A stretch of DNA of 64,000 nt, taken from the NCBI RefSeq assembly GCF_001487145.1, contig NZ_LN913016.1, positions 1,116,001 to 1,180,000 of the forward strand. The letters are read 5' to 3'. This document shows positions 28,593 through 38,300 of this stretch, one piece after another; positions within the stretch are counted from its first letter, which is position 1, and the number at the start of each line of letters is the position of its first letter. The notes under the pieces were generated by a model. It did no database searches, had not been told where the DNA came from, and saw only the letters and a list, made by a program, of their open reading frames with translations. The translations under genes were made by a program, and so were the position numbers. Origin of the DNA: Anaerococcus rubeinfantis. GTDB lineage: Bacteria; Bacillota; Clostridia; Tissierellales; Peptoniphilaceae.

Positions 28593-30647
28593 CTAATTTA
28601 ATCCCTTTGTTGTTTTTCTTATAAACGGAAATGCTATTTTAATTATAGTTGGCAAAAATAGGATTATAGCAAGCATACTGATTATTGCTCCTCTTGCCAA
28701 AAACATACAGATTGTTGATACAATTTCCATTTTTGAATATAAACCAACCCCAACAGTTGCTGCCATAAAGGATAAGGCAGATGTAACTATTGATTTTGAT
28801 GTTTCTTTTACTGTCAATTTTAAAGCTTGATCTACATCATTAACTTCTTTGTATTCTGTAATAAATCTATCCATCATTAAAATTGAATAATCTATGGTTG
28901 ATCCTAATTGGACAACTCCAATAATTATTGATGTAACAAATGGAATAGTTTGACCAAGATAAAATGGAATTCCCATATTTATTTGGATTGCAAGCTCAAT
29001 TACAGCAATTAAAACAACAGGAATGGCAAATGACTTAAATACTATAGCTATAATTATAAAAACTATAATAATCGAAGCTATATTTACCATTTTAAAATCT
29101 CTATCAGATAAAACTGTTAAATCTTTTGTTAAGACTGCTTCACCCGTTAAATATCCTTTTTTATCATGATTTTTTACAATTTTATTTATTTTATCAACTT
29201 GTTTGTTTACCTTATCAGATGCTGTTTGATATTTTGAATTTATCATTATCATTTGATAGCCGTTTTTAGTGAAATTATCTTTTAATTTATCAGGTAAAAC
29301 TGAATCAGGTATGGTTAAACCCGTCAAAGAATTTGCACTTAAAACACTATTTACTCCTTCAACATCCTTTAATTCATCTACAAGTGAATTCATATTTTGC
29401 TTACTCAAATCTTCATCAACTACAACAAAGTGAGTTGATGCCATATTAAAATCTTTTTTCATTTTATTTAAAGCAACTATGGAATCCAAATCTTGTGGCA
29501 AGGACCTGTCCAAATTGTAGTATAAATCAGTATTTCTTGCTCCGTAAATTGCAGGAATAAATAAAATCAAAAAGGCGATAAATAATCCATTTTTATGGCT
29601 TAGTACAAAATGTGAAGTTTTTTCAAAACTTGGCAAAAATATTCTGTGATTAAATCTGTCAACCAATTTTTCTGCAATCAAAATCATTGGTGGCAAAACA
29701 ACTATTGTTGACATAAGTCCAAGTAAAACTCCCTTACTCATAACAAGACCAATATCTTTTCCAAGTCCCAAACGCATTAGGATTAATACGATAAATCCTG
29801 CAAAAGTTGTAAGTGAAGATGCAAAAATTGATGATATAGTTTTTTGGATTGCTACATCCATTGCATCATTTTTATCTTCATTAGTTTTCTTTTCTTCAAC
29901 ATATCTATGATACAAAAATATTGAATAGTCAGTTGTAACAGCAAGTTGCAAAACTGCAGCTATTGCCTTTGTAATGTATGAAATTTCTCCCAAAAATAAA
30001 TTTGTACCAAAATTATATAAAATTGCATATCCAATGTTTAAAATAAACAAAAATGGAATAATCGTTGATTCATTTGTAAGAGATAAAACAACCAAGGCCA
30101 AAACGACTGCCAAAGCTACATAAATTGGTGTTTCATGATCTATTAAATCTTTTGTATCTTTAACAAGTGAGCTAATACCACTTAAAAATTTCTCTTTGGA
30201 TTCAATTTTTTTAATATTTTCTATAGCCTTCATAGTTCTAAAAGATGAAGAACTTTCTCCAAATTTTACCATTAACAAGGTGCAATCTTTCGAATAAAAA
30301 ACATCCCTTATATCATCTGGCAAAAATTCATTTGGAACGCTATCTCCAAGGATTGATGTTTTTGAAATAACATCTTCTACCCCATCAACTTTTAAAATTT
30401 CATTTTTAAGTTTATCAGCATCGTAATCATCACCTTTCAAAAGTAGCATGCCCGTGGCAGCATTTTTGAAATCTTTATCAAGAATTTCTTGACCTTGGGT
30501 TGATTCTAAGTCAGCTGGCAAGTATGACAAAATATCATAATTTACACCAGTATTTTTATAAGCAAACCAAGAAGGTATTAATAATATTGTCATTATTAAT
30601 AATACAAGTCTAGGATGATGCGAAATAAACTTTGTTATTTTTTTCAT
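28593..30647 (-). CDS. RND/MMPL family transporter
   Basis: A 684-residue protein with twelve predicted membrane helices in two repeats, each with a large external loop after the first helix (about 35-170 and 370-500). Typical MMPL segments are AVTTDYSIFLYHRYVEEKK and QLGSTIDYSILMMDRFITEYKE, containing the T-D-Y-S/T-I-D-Y-S proton-relay motif. It is proton-driven and exports lipids or drugs in known relatives. The start overlaps the tetR stop (ATGA), so it is translationally coupled to its regulator. Confidence 0.9.
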   Translation of the reverse strand: MKKITKFISHHPRLVLLIMTILLIPSWFAYKNTGVNYDILSYLPADLESTQGQEILDKDFKNAATGMLLLKGDDYDADKLKNEILKVDGVEDVISKTSILGDSVPNEFLPDDIRDVFYSKDCTLLMVKFGESSSSFRTMKAIENIKKIESKEKFLSGISSLVKDTKDLIDHETPIYVALAVVLALVVLSLTNESTIIPFLFILNIGYAILYNFGTNLFLGEISYITKAIAAVLQLAVTTDYSIFLYHRYVEEKKTNEDKNDAMDVAIQKTISSIFASSLTTFAGFIVLILMRLGLGKDIGLVMSKGVLLGLMSTIVVLPPMILIAEKLVDRFNHRIFLPSFEKTSHFVLSHKNGLFIAFLILFIPAIYGARNTDLYYNLDRSLPQDLDSIVALNKMKKDFNMASTHFVVVDEDLSKQNMNSLVDELKDVEGVNSVLSANSLTGLTIPDSVLPDKLKDNFTKNGYQMIMINSKYQTASDKVNKQVDKINKIVKNHDKKGYLTGEAVLTKDLTVLSDRDFKMVNIASIIIVFIIIAIVFKSFAIPVVLIAVIELAIQINMGIPFYLGQTIPFVTSIIIGVVQLGSTIDYSILMMDRFITEYKEVNDVDQALKLTVKETSKSIVTSALSFMAATVGVGLYSKMEIVSTICMFLARGAIISMLAIILFLPTIIKIAFPFIRKTTKGLN

Positions 30648-31237
30648 TTATTCTCTCCTATTCTATTAAAAATTTTTCTAATAATAGCAAATAAAACTGG
30701 TTTCATTTCATCAATCGTTAAAATTGAATCATCTAAAACAGCACTTTTACAAGTAGACATCATGATTTCAAGAGTAAGAGAAAGAATATACAATTTTTCA
30801 GACTCAGTGTGGTTTGTTAAAAATAAATTATCGTACTTATTTAAAATAAATTGCAAGGTAGAATCAGCCTCGCTTAAACCATAATCATTTTCAATTTTTG
30901 TATAAAGAGTCCAAGTAATATTTTTACTCAAAAGATCAAGCTCAAATGGATGCGAAATCAAATAATCGATAATGAAATCTACAAAAGAAATATATCTTTC
31001 AATAGGATCTTCTTGAACACAGGTTTTTTCAGCACTTAAAATAATATCTGTTGCCAAATTCAAAACCATTTTTTCCTGCAAATCATTTTTATCAGAATAA
31101 TACAGATAAAAAGTTCCAAGACCAAAGCCAGCTTCAGTCATAATATCCCTAACAGAAGTTTTCTCAGCTCCTTTTTTTTCAAAAATTTTTAAAGCTGCTT
31201 GCATGATTTTTTCTTTTTTATTTATTTGATTACCCAT
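30644..31237 (-). CDS. TetR/AcrR family repressor of the MMPL operon
   Basis: A 197-residue regulator: N-terminal helix-turn-helix (KEKIMQAALKIFEKKGAEKTSVRDIMTEAGFGLGTFYLYYSDKNDLQ) and a ligand-binding helical C-terminus. ATG 31237 is chosen because GGGAG lies 8 bases upstream; the longer ORF from 31267 would start inside an operator. It is the first gene of tetR-MMPL-heptad protein. Two matching palindromes over its promoter indicate autoregulation and control of the transporter. Confidence 0.92.
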   Translation of the reverse strand: MGNQINKKEKIMQAALKIFEKKGAEKTSVRDIMTEAGFGLGTFYLYYSDKNDLQEKMVLNLATDIILSAEKTCVQEDPIERYISFVDFIIDYLISHPFELDLLSKNITWTLYTKIENDYGLSEADSTLQFILNKYDNLFLTNHTESEKLYILSLTLEIMMSTCKSAVLDDSILTIDEMKPVLFAIIRKIFNRIGENK

Positions 31238-31258
31238 TATATCTACTCCCATTTTTAA

Positions 31259-31275
31259 AATGAACATCGTTCATT
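31259..31275 (-). promoter_or_regulatory. TetR operator 1
   Basis: AATGAAC-N3-GTTCATT, a 7-bp palindrome lying just downstream of the predicted transcription start of tetR. It shares the core TGAAC-N3-GTTCA with operator 2. Confidence 0.75.
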
Positions 31276-31290
31276 AATTGCTACAAATAT

Positions 31291-31318
31291 ATAATACAAC
31301 TTTCTGAACAATGTTCAA
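31291..31318 (-). promoter_or_regulatory. tetR-MMPL operon promoter with operator 2 over the -35
   Basis: On the minus strand TTGAAC (-35, 31318-31313), a 16-base spacer and TATTAT (-10, 31296-31291). The palindrome TGAAC-N3-GTTCA at 31305-31317 covers the -35. Its centre is 44 bases from that of operator 1, so the two sites bracket the promoter. Confidence 0.72.
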
Positions 31319-31343
31319 CTATTTTTTTAAAAAAATTTAAAAT

Positions 31344-31371
31344 AAAAAAAATCTCCACGAAGAGAGATTTT
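31344..31371 (-). terminator. Terminator after pdxR
   Basis: On the minus strand AAAATCTC / GAGATTTT (8-bp stem, 8-base loop) followed by further T residues; it overlaps the pdxR stop codon. Confidence 0.8.
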
Positions 31372-32755
31372 AATTTATTTTTGAATTTTTTATTGCATCT
31401 TTTATAATATCAAAACCTGAATCTATTTCATCCAAACCTAGATTTGCATAGCCCATAATAAAATAGTTTTCTTTTTCAAACTTGTTATAGGTAAACTTAT
31501 TTAGATTTACTAATCTTACAGAATTTTCATTTAAAATTTTCGTAAATTTCTTTATATCTATCGAATCATCAACTTTTAATAATAAATTTAGGGAATTTGA
31601 TTTTGAAAGAAAAGAAATCTCATCAATTCCACTTATTTTTTTAAAAATAAAATCAAATTTTTTATAATAAATATTTTTCATCCTGTTAATGTGCTTTTCA
31701 AATTCTCCGCTTTCAATAAAAGAAGCTAGGGCTTTTTGCAAAAAATTTGAAACTGTATTTGAAAGATCTTTAAAATTATTTTCATATTTTTTTAGCAAAT
31801 CATCTGGCAAAATCATATAAGAAATTTTCATTGATGGCGCTATTAATTTTGAAAAAGATCCGAAATAAATAACATCAGAATTTTTATCCATAGCCTTCAA
31901 GCTTTCTGTTGGATATCCCTTAAATTTAAATTCGCTGTCATAATCATCTTCGATAATGTATCTATCTTTTGAAAGAGATGCCCAATTTAAAATTTCTATT
32001 CTTCTTTGAATCGACATAACTGTACCCGTTGGAAATTGATTAAAAGGGGTCACAAATAAACACAAGGCATTTAAGTCTGATAACTTGTCAATTTTTACCC
32101 CCTCATCATCAAGGTCAAGAGGAATTGGATTTTTCAGATCATAAGTATAAAATTTATTTCCAAAAGCATAGCCTGGATTTTCAAAAGCAAAAAGTGTTTG
32201 GTCTGTGAGAAGTGTTTTTATAATAGAAAATAAATGCTCAGTTGATGATGAAATAATTATATTTCTAGCATTAGTTTCTATATTTCTTGAATTTTTTAAA
32301 TATCTTTTTATAGCCTCTCTTAAAGGCGGATAACCCTTATAAGATCCCTTATCTAAAATTTTTAAATCTTTTTTATCTATGGCTTCTTTCATATATTTTT
32401 GCATAATTTTATATGGGAAATTTTCATAATCAACACCACTGATTGAAAAATCATATTTTATTTTTTCATCTTCAATTTTATTTTTATTTAATTCTTTTTT
32501 ATCCAAAATAATTAAATCATCAATTTTTCTACAATAAAAACCACTCTTATCTTTTGCATAAATGTAGCCTTCTTCTTCAAGCTTATAGTAAACTTTTTTA
32601 ACTGTATTTATAGATACATTAATATCTTTTGATAAATTTCTTATGGAAGGAAGTTTTTCACCTTCTTTAATTTCCCCATTTATTATTTTGTTTTTTATTA
32701 TCTGATAAATTTTTTCGTAAAGATATTTTTTATTTCTTGGTAAATTTAAATACAT
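31370..32755 (-). CDS. pdxR: MocR/PdxR-type GntR-aminotransferase regulator
   Basis: A 461-residue fusion of an N-terminal GntR winged helix (residues about 10-75, [46 protein letters not shown]) with a fold-type-I aminotransferase domain. The PLP-site motifs are [11 protein letters not shown] and the Schiff-base lysine in [16 protein letters not shown]. PdxR proteins sense PLP and control vitamin B6 synthesis. It is divergent from pdxS, 89 bases away, so pdxS is the likely target. The symbol rests on that context as well as the family. Confidence 0.9.
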   Translation of the reverse strand: MYLNLPRNKKYLYEKIYQIIKNKIINGEIKEGEKLPSIRNLSKDINVSINTVKKVYYKLEEEGYIYAKDKSGFYCRKIDDLIILDKKELNKNKIEDEKIKYDFSISGVDYENFPYKIMQKYMKEAIDKKDLKILDKGSYKGYPPLREAIKRYLKNSRNIETNARNIIISSSTEHLFSIIKTLLTDQTLFAFENPGYAFGNKFYTYDLKNPIPLDLDDEGVKIDKLSDLNALCLFVTPFNQFPTGTVMSIQRRIEILNWASLSKDRYIIEDDYDSEFKFKGYPTESLKAMDKNSDVIYFGSFSKLIAPSMKISYMILPDDLLKKYENNFKDLSNTVSNFLQKALASFIESGEFEKHINRMKNIYYKKFDFIFKKISGIDEISFLSKSNSLNLLLKVDDSIDIKKFTKILNENSVRLVNLNKFTYNKFEKENYFIMGYANLGLDEIDSGFDIIKDAIKNSKIN

Positions 32756-32781
32756 CTGTATCCCTCATTTTTTATTTTTTT

Positions 32782-32814
32782 GTTACTTTTATTAGTTACA
32801 GTTTATCATATAAT
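32782..32814 (+). promoter_or_regulatory. pdxS promoter with candidate PdxR direct repeats
   Basis: TATAAT at 32809-32814 has no good -35. Instead GTTAC occurs twice (32782-32786 and 32795-32799), 13 bases apart, upstream of it. Direct repeats next to a weak -35 suit activation by a MocR-type regulator; the assignment is inference. Confidence 0.45.
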
Positions 32815-32844
32815 AGAATTAAGATAAATATTAAGGAGATAAAA

Positions 32845-33696
32845 ATGACTGAAAAAAATATAAATGCTAAATTTGAAAAAAAGGTTATCATGGATGTTAT
32901 GAACGTTGAGCAAGCAAAAATTGCAGAAGCTTCTGGAGCAAGTGCTGTTATGGCTCTTGAAAGAGTTCCTGCAGATATTAGAGCTGCTGGTGGCGTTTCT
33001 AGAATGAGCGATCCAAAAATGATTGAAGAGATAATGAATGCCGTAAAAATTCCTGTAATGGCTAAAGTTAGAATTGGACATTTTGTTGAAGCACAAATTC
33101 TTGAAGCCTTAGGCGTTGATTATATAGATGAATCTGAAGTTTTAACTGTGGCTGACGATTACAATCACATTGATAAAAAGAAATTTAAAACTCCATTTGT
33201 TTGTGGAGCAAGAAATATTTCTGAAGCTTTGAGAAGAATTTCTGAAGGAGCTTCAATGATTAGAACAAAGGGGGAAGCAGGAACTGGAAATGTTGTTCAA
33301 GCTGTAAGACACATGAGAGAAATAAACAGAGAAATTCAAAGAATTTCTGTTTTAACTGATGATGAAATTTTCACATATGCAAAAGATTTGGCAGTTGATG
33401 TAAATCTTTTAAAATATGTAAGAGATAATAAAAAACTTCCTGTTGCAAATCTTTCTGCTGGTGGAGTTGCAACTCCTGCTGATGCTGCTTTGATGATGCA
33501 ACTTGGAGCTTATGGTGTATTTGTAGGAAGTGGAATCTTTAAATCTGGAAATCCAGAAAAAAGAGCAAAAGCTATAGTAAAAGCTGTAGAAAATTTTGAT
33601 AAACCTGAAATTATTTTAGAAGTTTCAAAAGATCTTGGCGAAGCTATGGTTGGAATAAATGAAGACGAAATAAAAGAAATTTTTGAAAATAGATAA
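32845..33696 (+). CDS. pdxS: Pyridoxal 5'-phosphate synthase subunit PdxS
   Basis: Makes PLP from ribose 5-phosphate, glyceraldehyde 3-phosphate and ammonia. The start at 32845 ([28 protein letters not shown]) has AAGGAGAT five bases upstream; an upstream in-frame ATG would add a hydrophobic stretch foreign to the family. Key elements are present: the Asp in IMDVMN, lysines in [10 protein letters not shown] and [13 protein letters not shown], and the phosphate site [31 protein letters not shown]. Length 283 is normal. No pdxT glutaminase follows; a terminator and a minus-strand gene do. Confidence 0.96.
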   Translation: MTEKNINAKFEKKVIMDVMNVEQAKIAEASGASAVMALERVPADIRAAGGVSRMSDPKMIEEIMNAVKIPVMAKVRIGHFVEAQILEALGVDYIDESEVLTVADDYNHIDKKKFKTPFVCGARNISEALRRISEGASMIRTKGEAGTGNVVQAVRHMREINREIQRISVLTDDEIFTYAKDLAVDVNLLKYVRDNKKLPVANLSAGGVATPADAALMMQLGAYGVFVGSGIFKSGNPEKRAKAIVKAVENFDKPEIILEVSKDLGEAMVGINEDEIKEIFENR

Positions 33697-33722
33697 GAAA
33701 AATCAAACAATATGCCCCATAT

Positions 33723-33758
33723 AAAAAAATTCTGCAAATTAATTTGCAGAATTTTTTT
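33723..33758. terminator. Bidirectional terminator between pdxS and the aldo-keto reductase
   Basis: A perfect 36-base palindrome made of ATTCTGCAAATT and its complement flanked by A7 and T7 runs, placed 26 bases after pdxS and 9 bases past the reductase stop. Confidence 0.92.
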
Positions 33759-33767
33759 TAATATTTT

Positions 33768-34607
33768 TTACATTTTTTCAAGTAAATCTTTTAACCATTT
33801 TTCATCTTCTGGGTCTGATGAATATCTTTTTTTAAGGTCAATTGATTTTATTGCTTTCATATCTTCATCGTCAAATGAAAAATCAAATATTTCTATATTT
33901 TCTTTTATTCTTTTTGGGTTTGTTGATTTTGGAATTGGCATTGATCCCCTTTCAATATGCCAACGCAAAACTATTTGGGCTGGAGTTTTATTATATTTAT
34001 TTGAAAGTTTTTTAATTACATGCTCTTCCAATAATTCACTTCTTCCCCTAGCAATTGGTGACCAAGCTTGGTGGATTATATTATTTTCTTTTAAAAATCT
34101 TACTGTTTCGTCATTTTGAAAATGTGGACTAGATTCTAATTGATCGATTGCTGGTTTTTCTCCAATTTCTAAAAGTTTTTTTAATTGAGCAAGTTCAAAA
34201 TTTGAAACTCCTATTGTTTTTACAATTCCTTGTCTTTTATAATCTTCAAAAACCTTCCAAGATTTATCAAAATCTTTTCCAAACCAATGAAGTAAAACCA
34301 CATCCAAATAATCTGTTTGTAATTTTTCTAAAGACTGGTCCAATGATTTTTTTGTTTTATCAGATCCAAAATCACTTGGCCAAACTTTTGTGGCTATTTG
34401 GTATTCACTTCTTTTTTTATTAGAATTTTTAAGCTCAGCTCCTATTATTTCTTCGTTATTATAAATTTTTGCTGTATCTATATATTCATAAGAATTTTCA
34501 AAAAATGCCTCGATTGCATTTGCCATGTCATCTCTGTCGGTAATTTTATAAGTACCAAAACCCAAGGCTGGTATTTTATTTCCGTCGTTTAATTTGTAAT
34601 ATTTCAT
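33768..34607 (-). CDS. Aldo/keto reductase (2,5-diketogluconate reductase type)
   Basis: NADPH-dependent oxidoreductase, 279 residues in a TIM barrel. ATG 34607 has GGAGGAG just upstream. Family motifs: IPALGFGTYKI, EYIDTAKIYNNEEIIGAEL (catalytic Asp and Tyr), IATKVWP (Lys), YLDVVLLHWF (His), GVSNF, and the C-terminal cofactor segment PIPKSTNPKRIKEN. Substrate unknown; likely a general aldehyde or sugar reductase. It is divergent from the SDR gene with 50 bases between. Confidence 0.93.
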   Translation of the reverse strand: MKYYKLNDGNKIPALGFGTYKITDRDDMANAIEAFFENSYEYIDTAKIYNNEEIIGAELKNSNKKRSEYQIATKVWPSDFGSDKTKKSLDQSLEKLQTDYLDVVLLHWFGKDFDKSWKVFEDYKRQGIVKTIGVSNFELAQLKKLLEIGEKPAIDQLESSPHFQNDETVRFLKENNIIHQAWSPIARGRSELLEEHVIKKLSNKYNKTPAQIVLRWHIERGSMPIPKSTNPKRIKENIEIFDFSFDDEDMKAIKSIDLKKRYSSDPEDEKWLKDLLEKM

Positions 34608-34657
34608 ATTCTCCTCCTTTTTAAATCTTACCCTTAAATTTATGATATAATCATCAT

Positions 34658-35386
34658 ATGAAAACTGTATTAATAACGGGCGCATCAAGAGGAATTGGTG
34701 CTGCTATTGCAAAAAAATTAAATAATTCCTACAATCTGATTTTAACTTATAAGGAAAATAAGTATAAGGCTTTAAATTTATTAAACGAATTAAGACTTAC
34801 AAATCCTAATGTCATTGCTGTAAAATGTGATGTAAAAAATGAAAAAGATGTTAATAATTTATTTGAAATTTCTGAAAAAAATTTTTCTCATGTAGATATT
34901 TTAATAAATAATGCTGGGATTTCCTATTTTGGTCTTTTACAAGATATGGATTTTTCTTCTTGGAATAATCTTTTAGATACAAATTTATCTTCAATTTTTC
35001 TAACTTCAAAAAGAGCAATTCCAAATATGCTTAGTCAAAAATCTGGAGTTATTATAAATATTTCATCAATTTGGGGAAATTTGGGAGCAAGTTTTGAAGT
35101 TGCTTATTCTGCAAGTAAGGGCGGAGTTAATTCTTTTACAAAAGCTCTTTCTAAAGAACTTTTGCCTTCAAATATCAGGATAAATGCCATTTCTCCAGGA
35201 ATTGTCGATACTGATATGACTAAATTTGATTTGTCTGAAGAAGATAAAAAATCTTTGAAGGAAGATTTAATAGAAAAAAGATTTGCAAAATCCGAAGAAA
35301 TTGCAAATCTTGTTGAATTTTTAATATCTGATAAGGGATCATATATAACAGGATCCATTTTTGATATTAATGGTGGATTTTATTAA
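34658..35386 (+). CDS. Short-chain dehydrogenase/reductase (FabG-like)
   Basis: Classical SDR of 242 residues: cofactor motif TGASRGIGAAIA at residues 7-18, NNAG near 88, and the catalytic Ser-Tyr-Lys in INISSIWGNLGASFEVAYSASKGGVN (near 132-155). It ends GSYITGSIFDINGGFY, as in FabG. Isolated from fatty-acid genes, so it need not be the biosynthetic FabG; the substrate is uncertain. Its last 20 bases overlap the end of addA on the other strand. Confidence 0.9.
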   Translation: MKTVLITGASRGIGAAIAKKLNNSYNLILTYKENKYKALNLLNELRLTNPNVIAVKCDVKNEKDVNNLFEISEKNFSHVDILINNAGISYFGLLQDMDFSSWNNLLDTNLSSIFLTSKRAIPNMLSQKSGVIINISSIWGNLGASFEVAYSASKGGVNSFTKALSKELLPSNIRINAISPGIVDTDMTKFDLSEEDKKSLKEDLIEKRFAKSEEIANLVEFLISDKGSYITGSIFDINGGFY

Positions 35387-38300
35387 CTTGTTCAAATTCT
35401 TTGAAATTGTACCAATAAATATAAGATAAAATAACTTTTTTACCCAAGGCTTCTTCTATGGAGTCCTTGTAAATTTCTAGTTGCTTATCATAAAAGCCTT
35501 CCCTTTTCATTGAATCCGTTTTAAAATCTATCAGAACAATCTCATCTTCATATTCAAACATTATATCAATTTGTCCATTTACATAAAAATTATCAATTTT
35601 TCTAAGGAAGGATTCTTCTTTACGAATTTTTGGTGATTTTTTTATTAGATTTTGAATTATATCTGAATTAAAAAATCCCAAAATATTTTCATAATTAATA
35701 TATGAAAGATATTCCTTTTTTATTTTCCCCAAGTCAATTAATTTATTTATTTCTTTTTCTAGTGAATTCAAATCGTAAGTTTTTACTTCTAATTCTTGGA
35801 AAATTTTGTGGATTAAACTTCCCCTATCTGTTGGGGATAATTTTATTTCTTCAAAATTTGGCCTTCTAAAATCATAGGAAATTTCTTTTTGATCAAAGGA
35901 AGATTTCTCGTAGCCTTCATTTGATAAATCGTAATTTTTGGCAATTTCTGTTACAGATTTTTTCAAAGATTTGTTGATATTTTCCTTATTTTTATAGGAA
36001 TAATTAAAAACTTCCTCTAAGTTTCTATAAATTTTCTCATTGTAGGTGTCTGAATTTATTATTTTATTTATATCAGTTAAATCCTCTTCTAGATTTTCTT
36101 CAAATTCTTCTACATATTCAATGTTTAAAAATCCTTTTTTAAAGGCATCTGTTTTATAATCTATATCAATAAAATCAGTCATGATTTTATCATTGCATAA
36201 TATTTTTAAAATCCAATCCATGTATGATGATAAATCCAAAAGAGAATTTGCATTTAAAATATTTTCAAGACCCTTTTCATTTAAATCTTTTTTTCCAATT
36301 ATAGAAATTTTTCTTTCAGCTCGGGTTAGGGCAACGTATAAAACTCTCATTTCTTCTTTTTTATCATTTAAGTTTGATTTTTCTAAAATTAAATCTCTTT
36401 TTATTGAAGAAATTTTTATTTTATTTTCCCAATCGGCAATATTAATCCCAATTCCCAAGTCCTTATCCAAAACCATATCTTTTGAATTATCACGAGTGTT
36501 AAATCTTTTTGAAAAATCTGGCAAAATCACAGCTTTAAATTCAAGACCCTTGGATTTATGAATGGTCATAATCCTAACTAAATTTTCTTCATCAGATAGA
36601 TTTCTTGAAGCTTTCAGATTATCTTTTTTTTGATTTTTCAAATTATCGATGTAGGTTAAAAATCCAAATAGATAATTTTCATTATTTTTATCATAATCAT
36701 CCATCAAATCAATGAAGGCCTCAATGTTTTTTATCCTTTCACCTCCCCTGTCCCTTGCCTTTAAAAAGTCATAGAGTCCAGAATTTTCAAAAATAAAATT
36801 TGCAAAATCATACATATTTGAAAAATTTAAAATATAAGAAAAATCTGTAAAAATTGTATTAAAATCTGAAATTTTTTGGGATAGATCATCTTCATTTTCT
36901 TCTTCGTAGGCCTTAAATTTTTGGTAAAAATAAGATTTATTTGATGAAAGACTTATTTCTGCCAAATCATCTTCAGAAAAATTAAAAATTTCACTTCTTA
37001 AAACTGAAAGTAGGCTTATATCATCGTTTGGATTTGCTATATATTTTAAAATATTTATAAAAAATTCTACCTCTACAGTTTCAAATGAAACTTTTGAAAT
37101 ATCAGATGAAAATGGAATTCCAGCTTTTTTTAGTTCATTTTCGTATAAGTATGCTTTTGACGATGCCCTAAGTAGGATTGCTATGTCCTTGTATTCAAGT
37201 CCAGTCTTTATTAGATTATTAATCTCTTTTACCAAGTAAGCTTCTTCATTTAAATTTTTGGAAAGAGCCTTTATTGAAACTTTTGGATATTTTTCATCAA
37301 ATTCAAAATGATAATTTAATCTGTGCCCATCATCTTTGTAGGCAATATCAGAATTTTCCCTAGTCATAAGCCTTTCAAAAATATAATTATTAAAATCAAT
37401 CAAGTCCTTGTCAGTTCTAAAATTTTTGGACAAATTAATTCTCAAAGAATTTTCATCATCTTCATATGATTCTAATTTTTCCAAAAATAATTCTGGCCTT
37501 GCATTTCTAAAACCATAAATTGATTGTTTTACATCACCTACAAAAAATAGATTGTTCTCATTTTTTAATTTTTCTACAATATAATTTTGAATATCGTTTG
37601 AATCTTGGTATTCATCAAAGAAAATATATTTAAATTGTTTTTTCAATTTTTGATTTAATTCTTCATTTTCCAACAAATTTATAAATTCATGTTCCATATC
37701 AGAAAAATCCAAATAATTTTCTTCTCTTTTTTTCTTTTTATAAATATCTTCAAAGGAAAAAACCAAATATTTTAATTCTTTTAAAATTTTCTCTTCCAAA
37801 GGATCAAAAAATCCCCTAGTTATAGAATCTGTATTTCTTATCAAATCCTTTATCAAATTAAATTCATCTTTGTAGGCATTTTTTTTGGCTTTTACATATA
37901 AATTTTCGTTTGGATCATCTAGTTTTTTTGAAATTGTGACCATTCTTGAAAGACTTTTTCCAAAAATTTCTATAATATCATCCCAAGGCTTTTCTTCTAT
38001 TGAATATTTTATATTTTGAAAAAAATTTATGTCACTTTCAATCATTTCTACATATTTATCTCGCATAGACCTTTCTTTTATAAAAATTTCCAAATCCTTT
38101 GCACTTATTATAATATTTTCTACTCTCTTTTTTATATAAGCCTTAAATTTTTCAAAATCAAAATTTGAACTTGTTTTATCTTCCAGCCAGGCGTGAGGAT
38201 TTATTTGGCTTTTTGAAAAATCATATAGGTCTAAAATTATTTTTTTTGCATCATCATCTGACCTATTTGAGCCAAAATTGTGCAAGAAATTTATAAATTC

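Noticed and set aside
31267-31267. Upstream start codon for the TetR gene at 31267
   Set aside because: It would lie inside the operator and has no Shine-Dalgarno; the ATG at 31237 has GGGAG at proper spacing.
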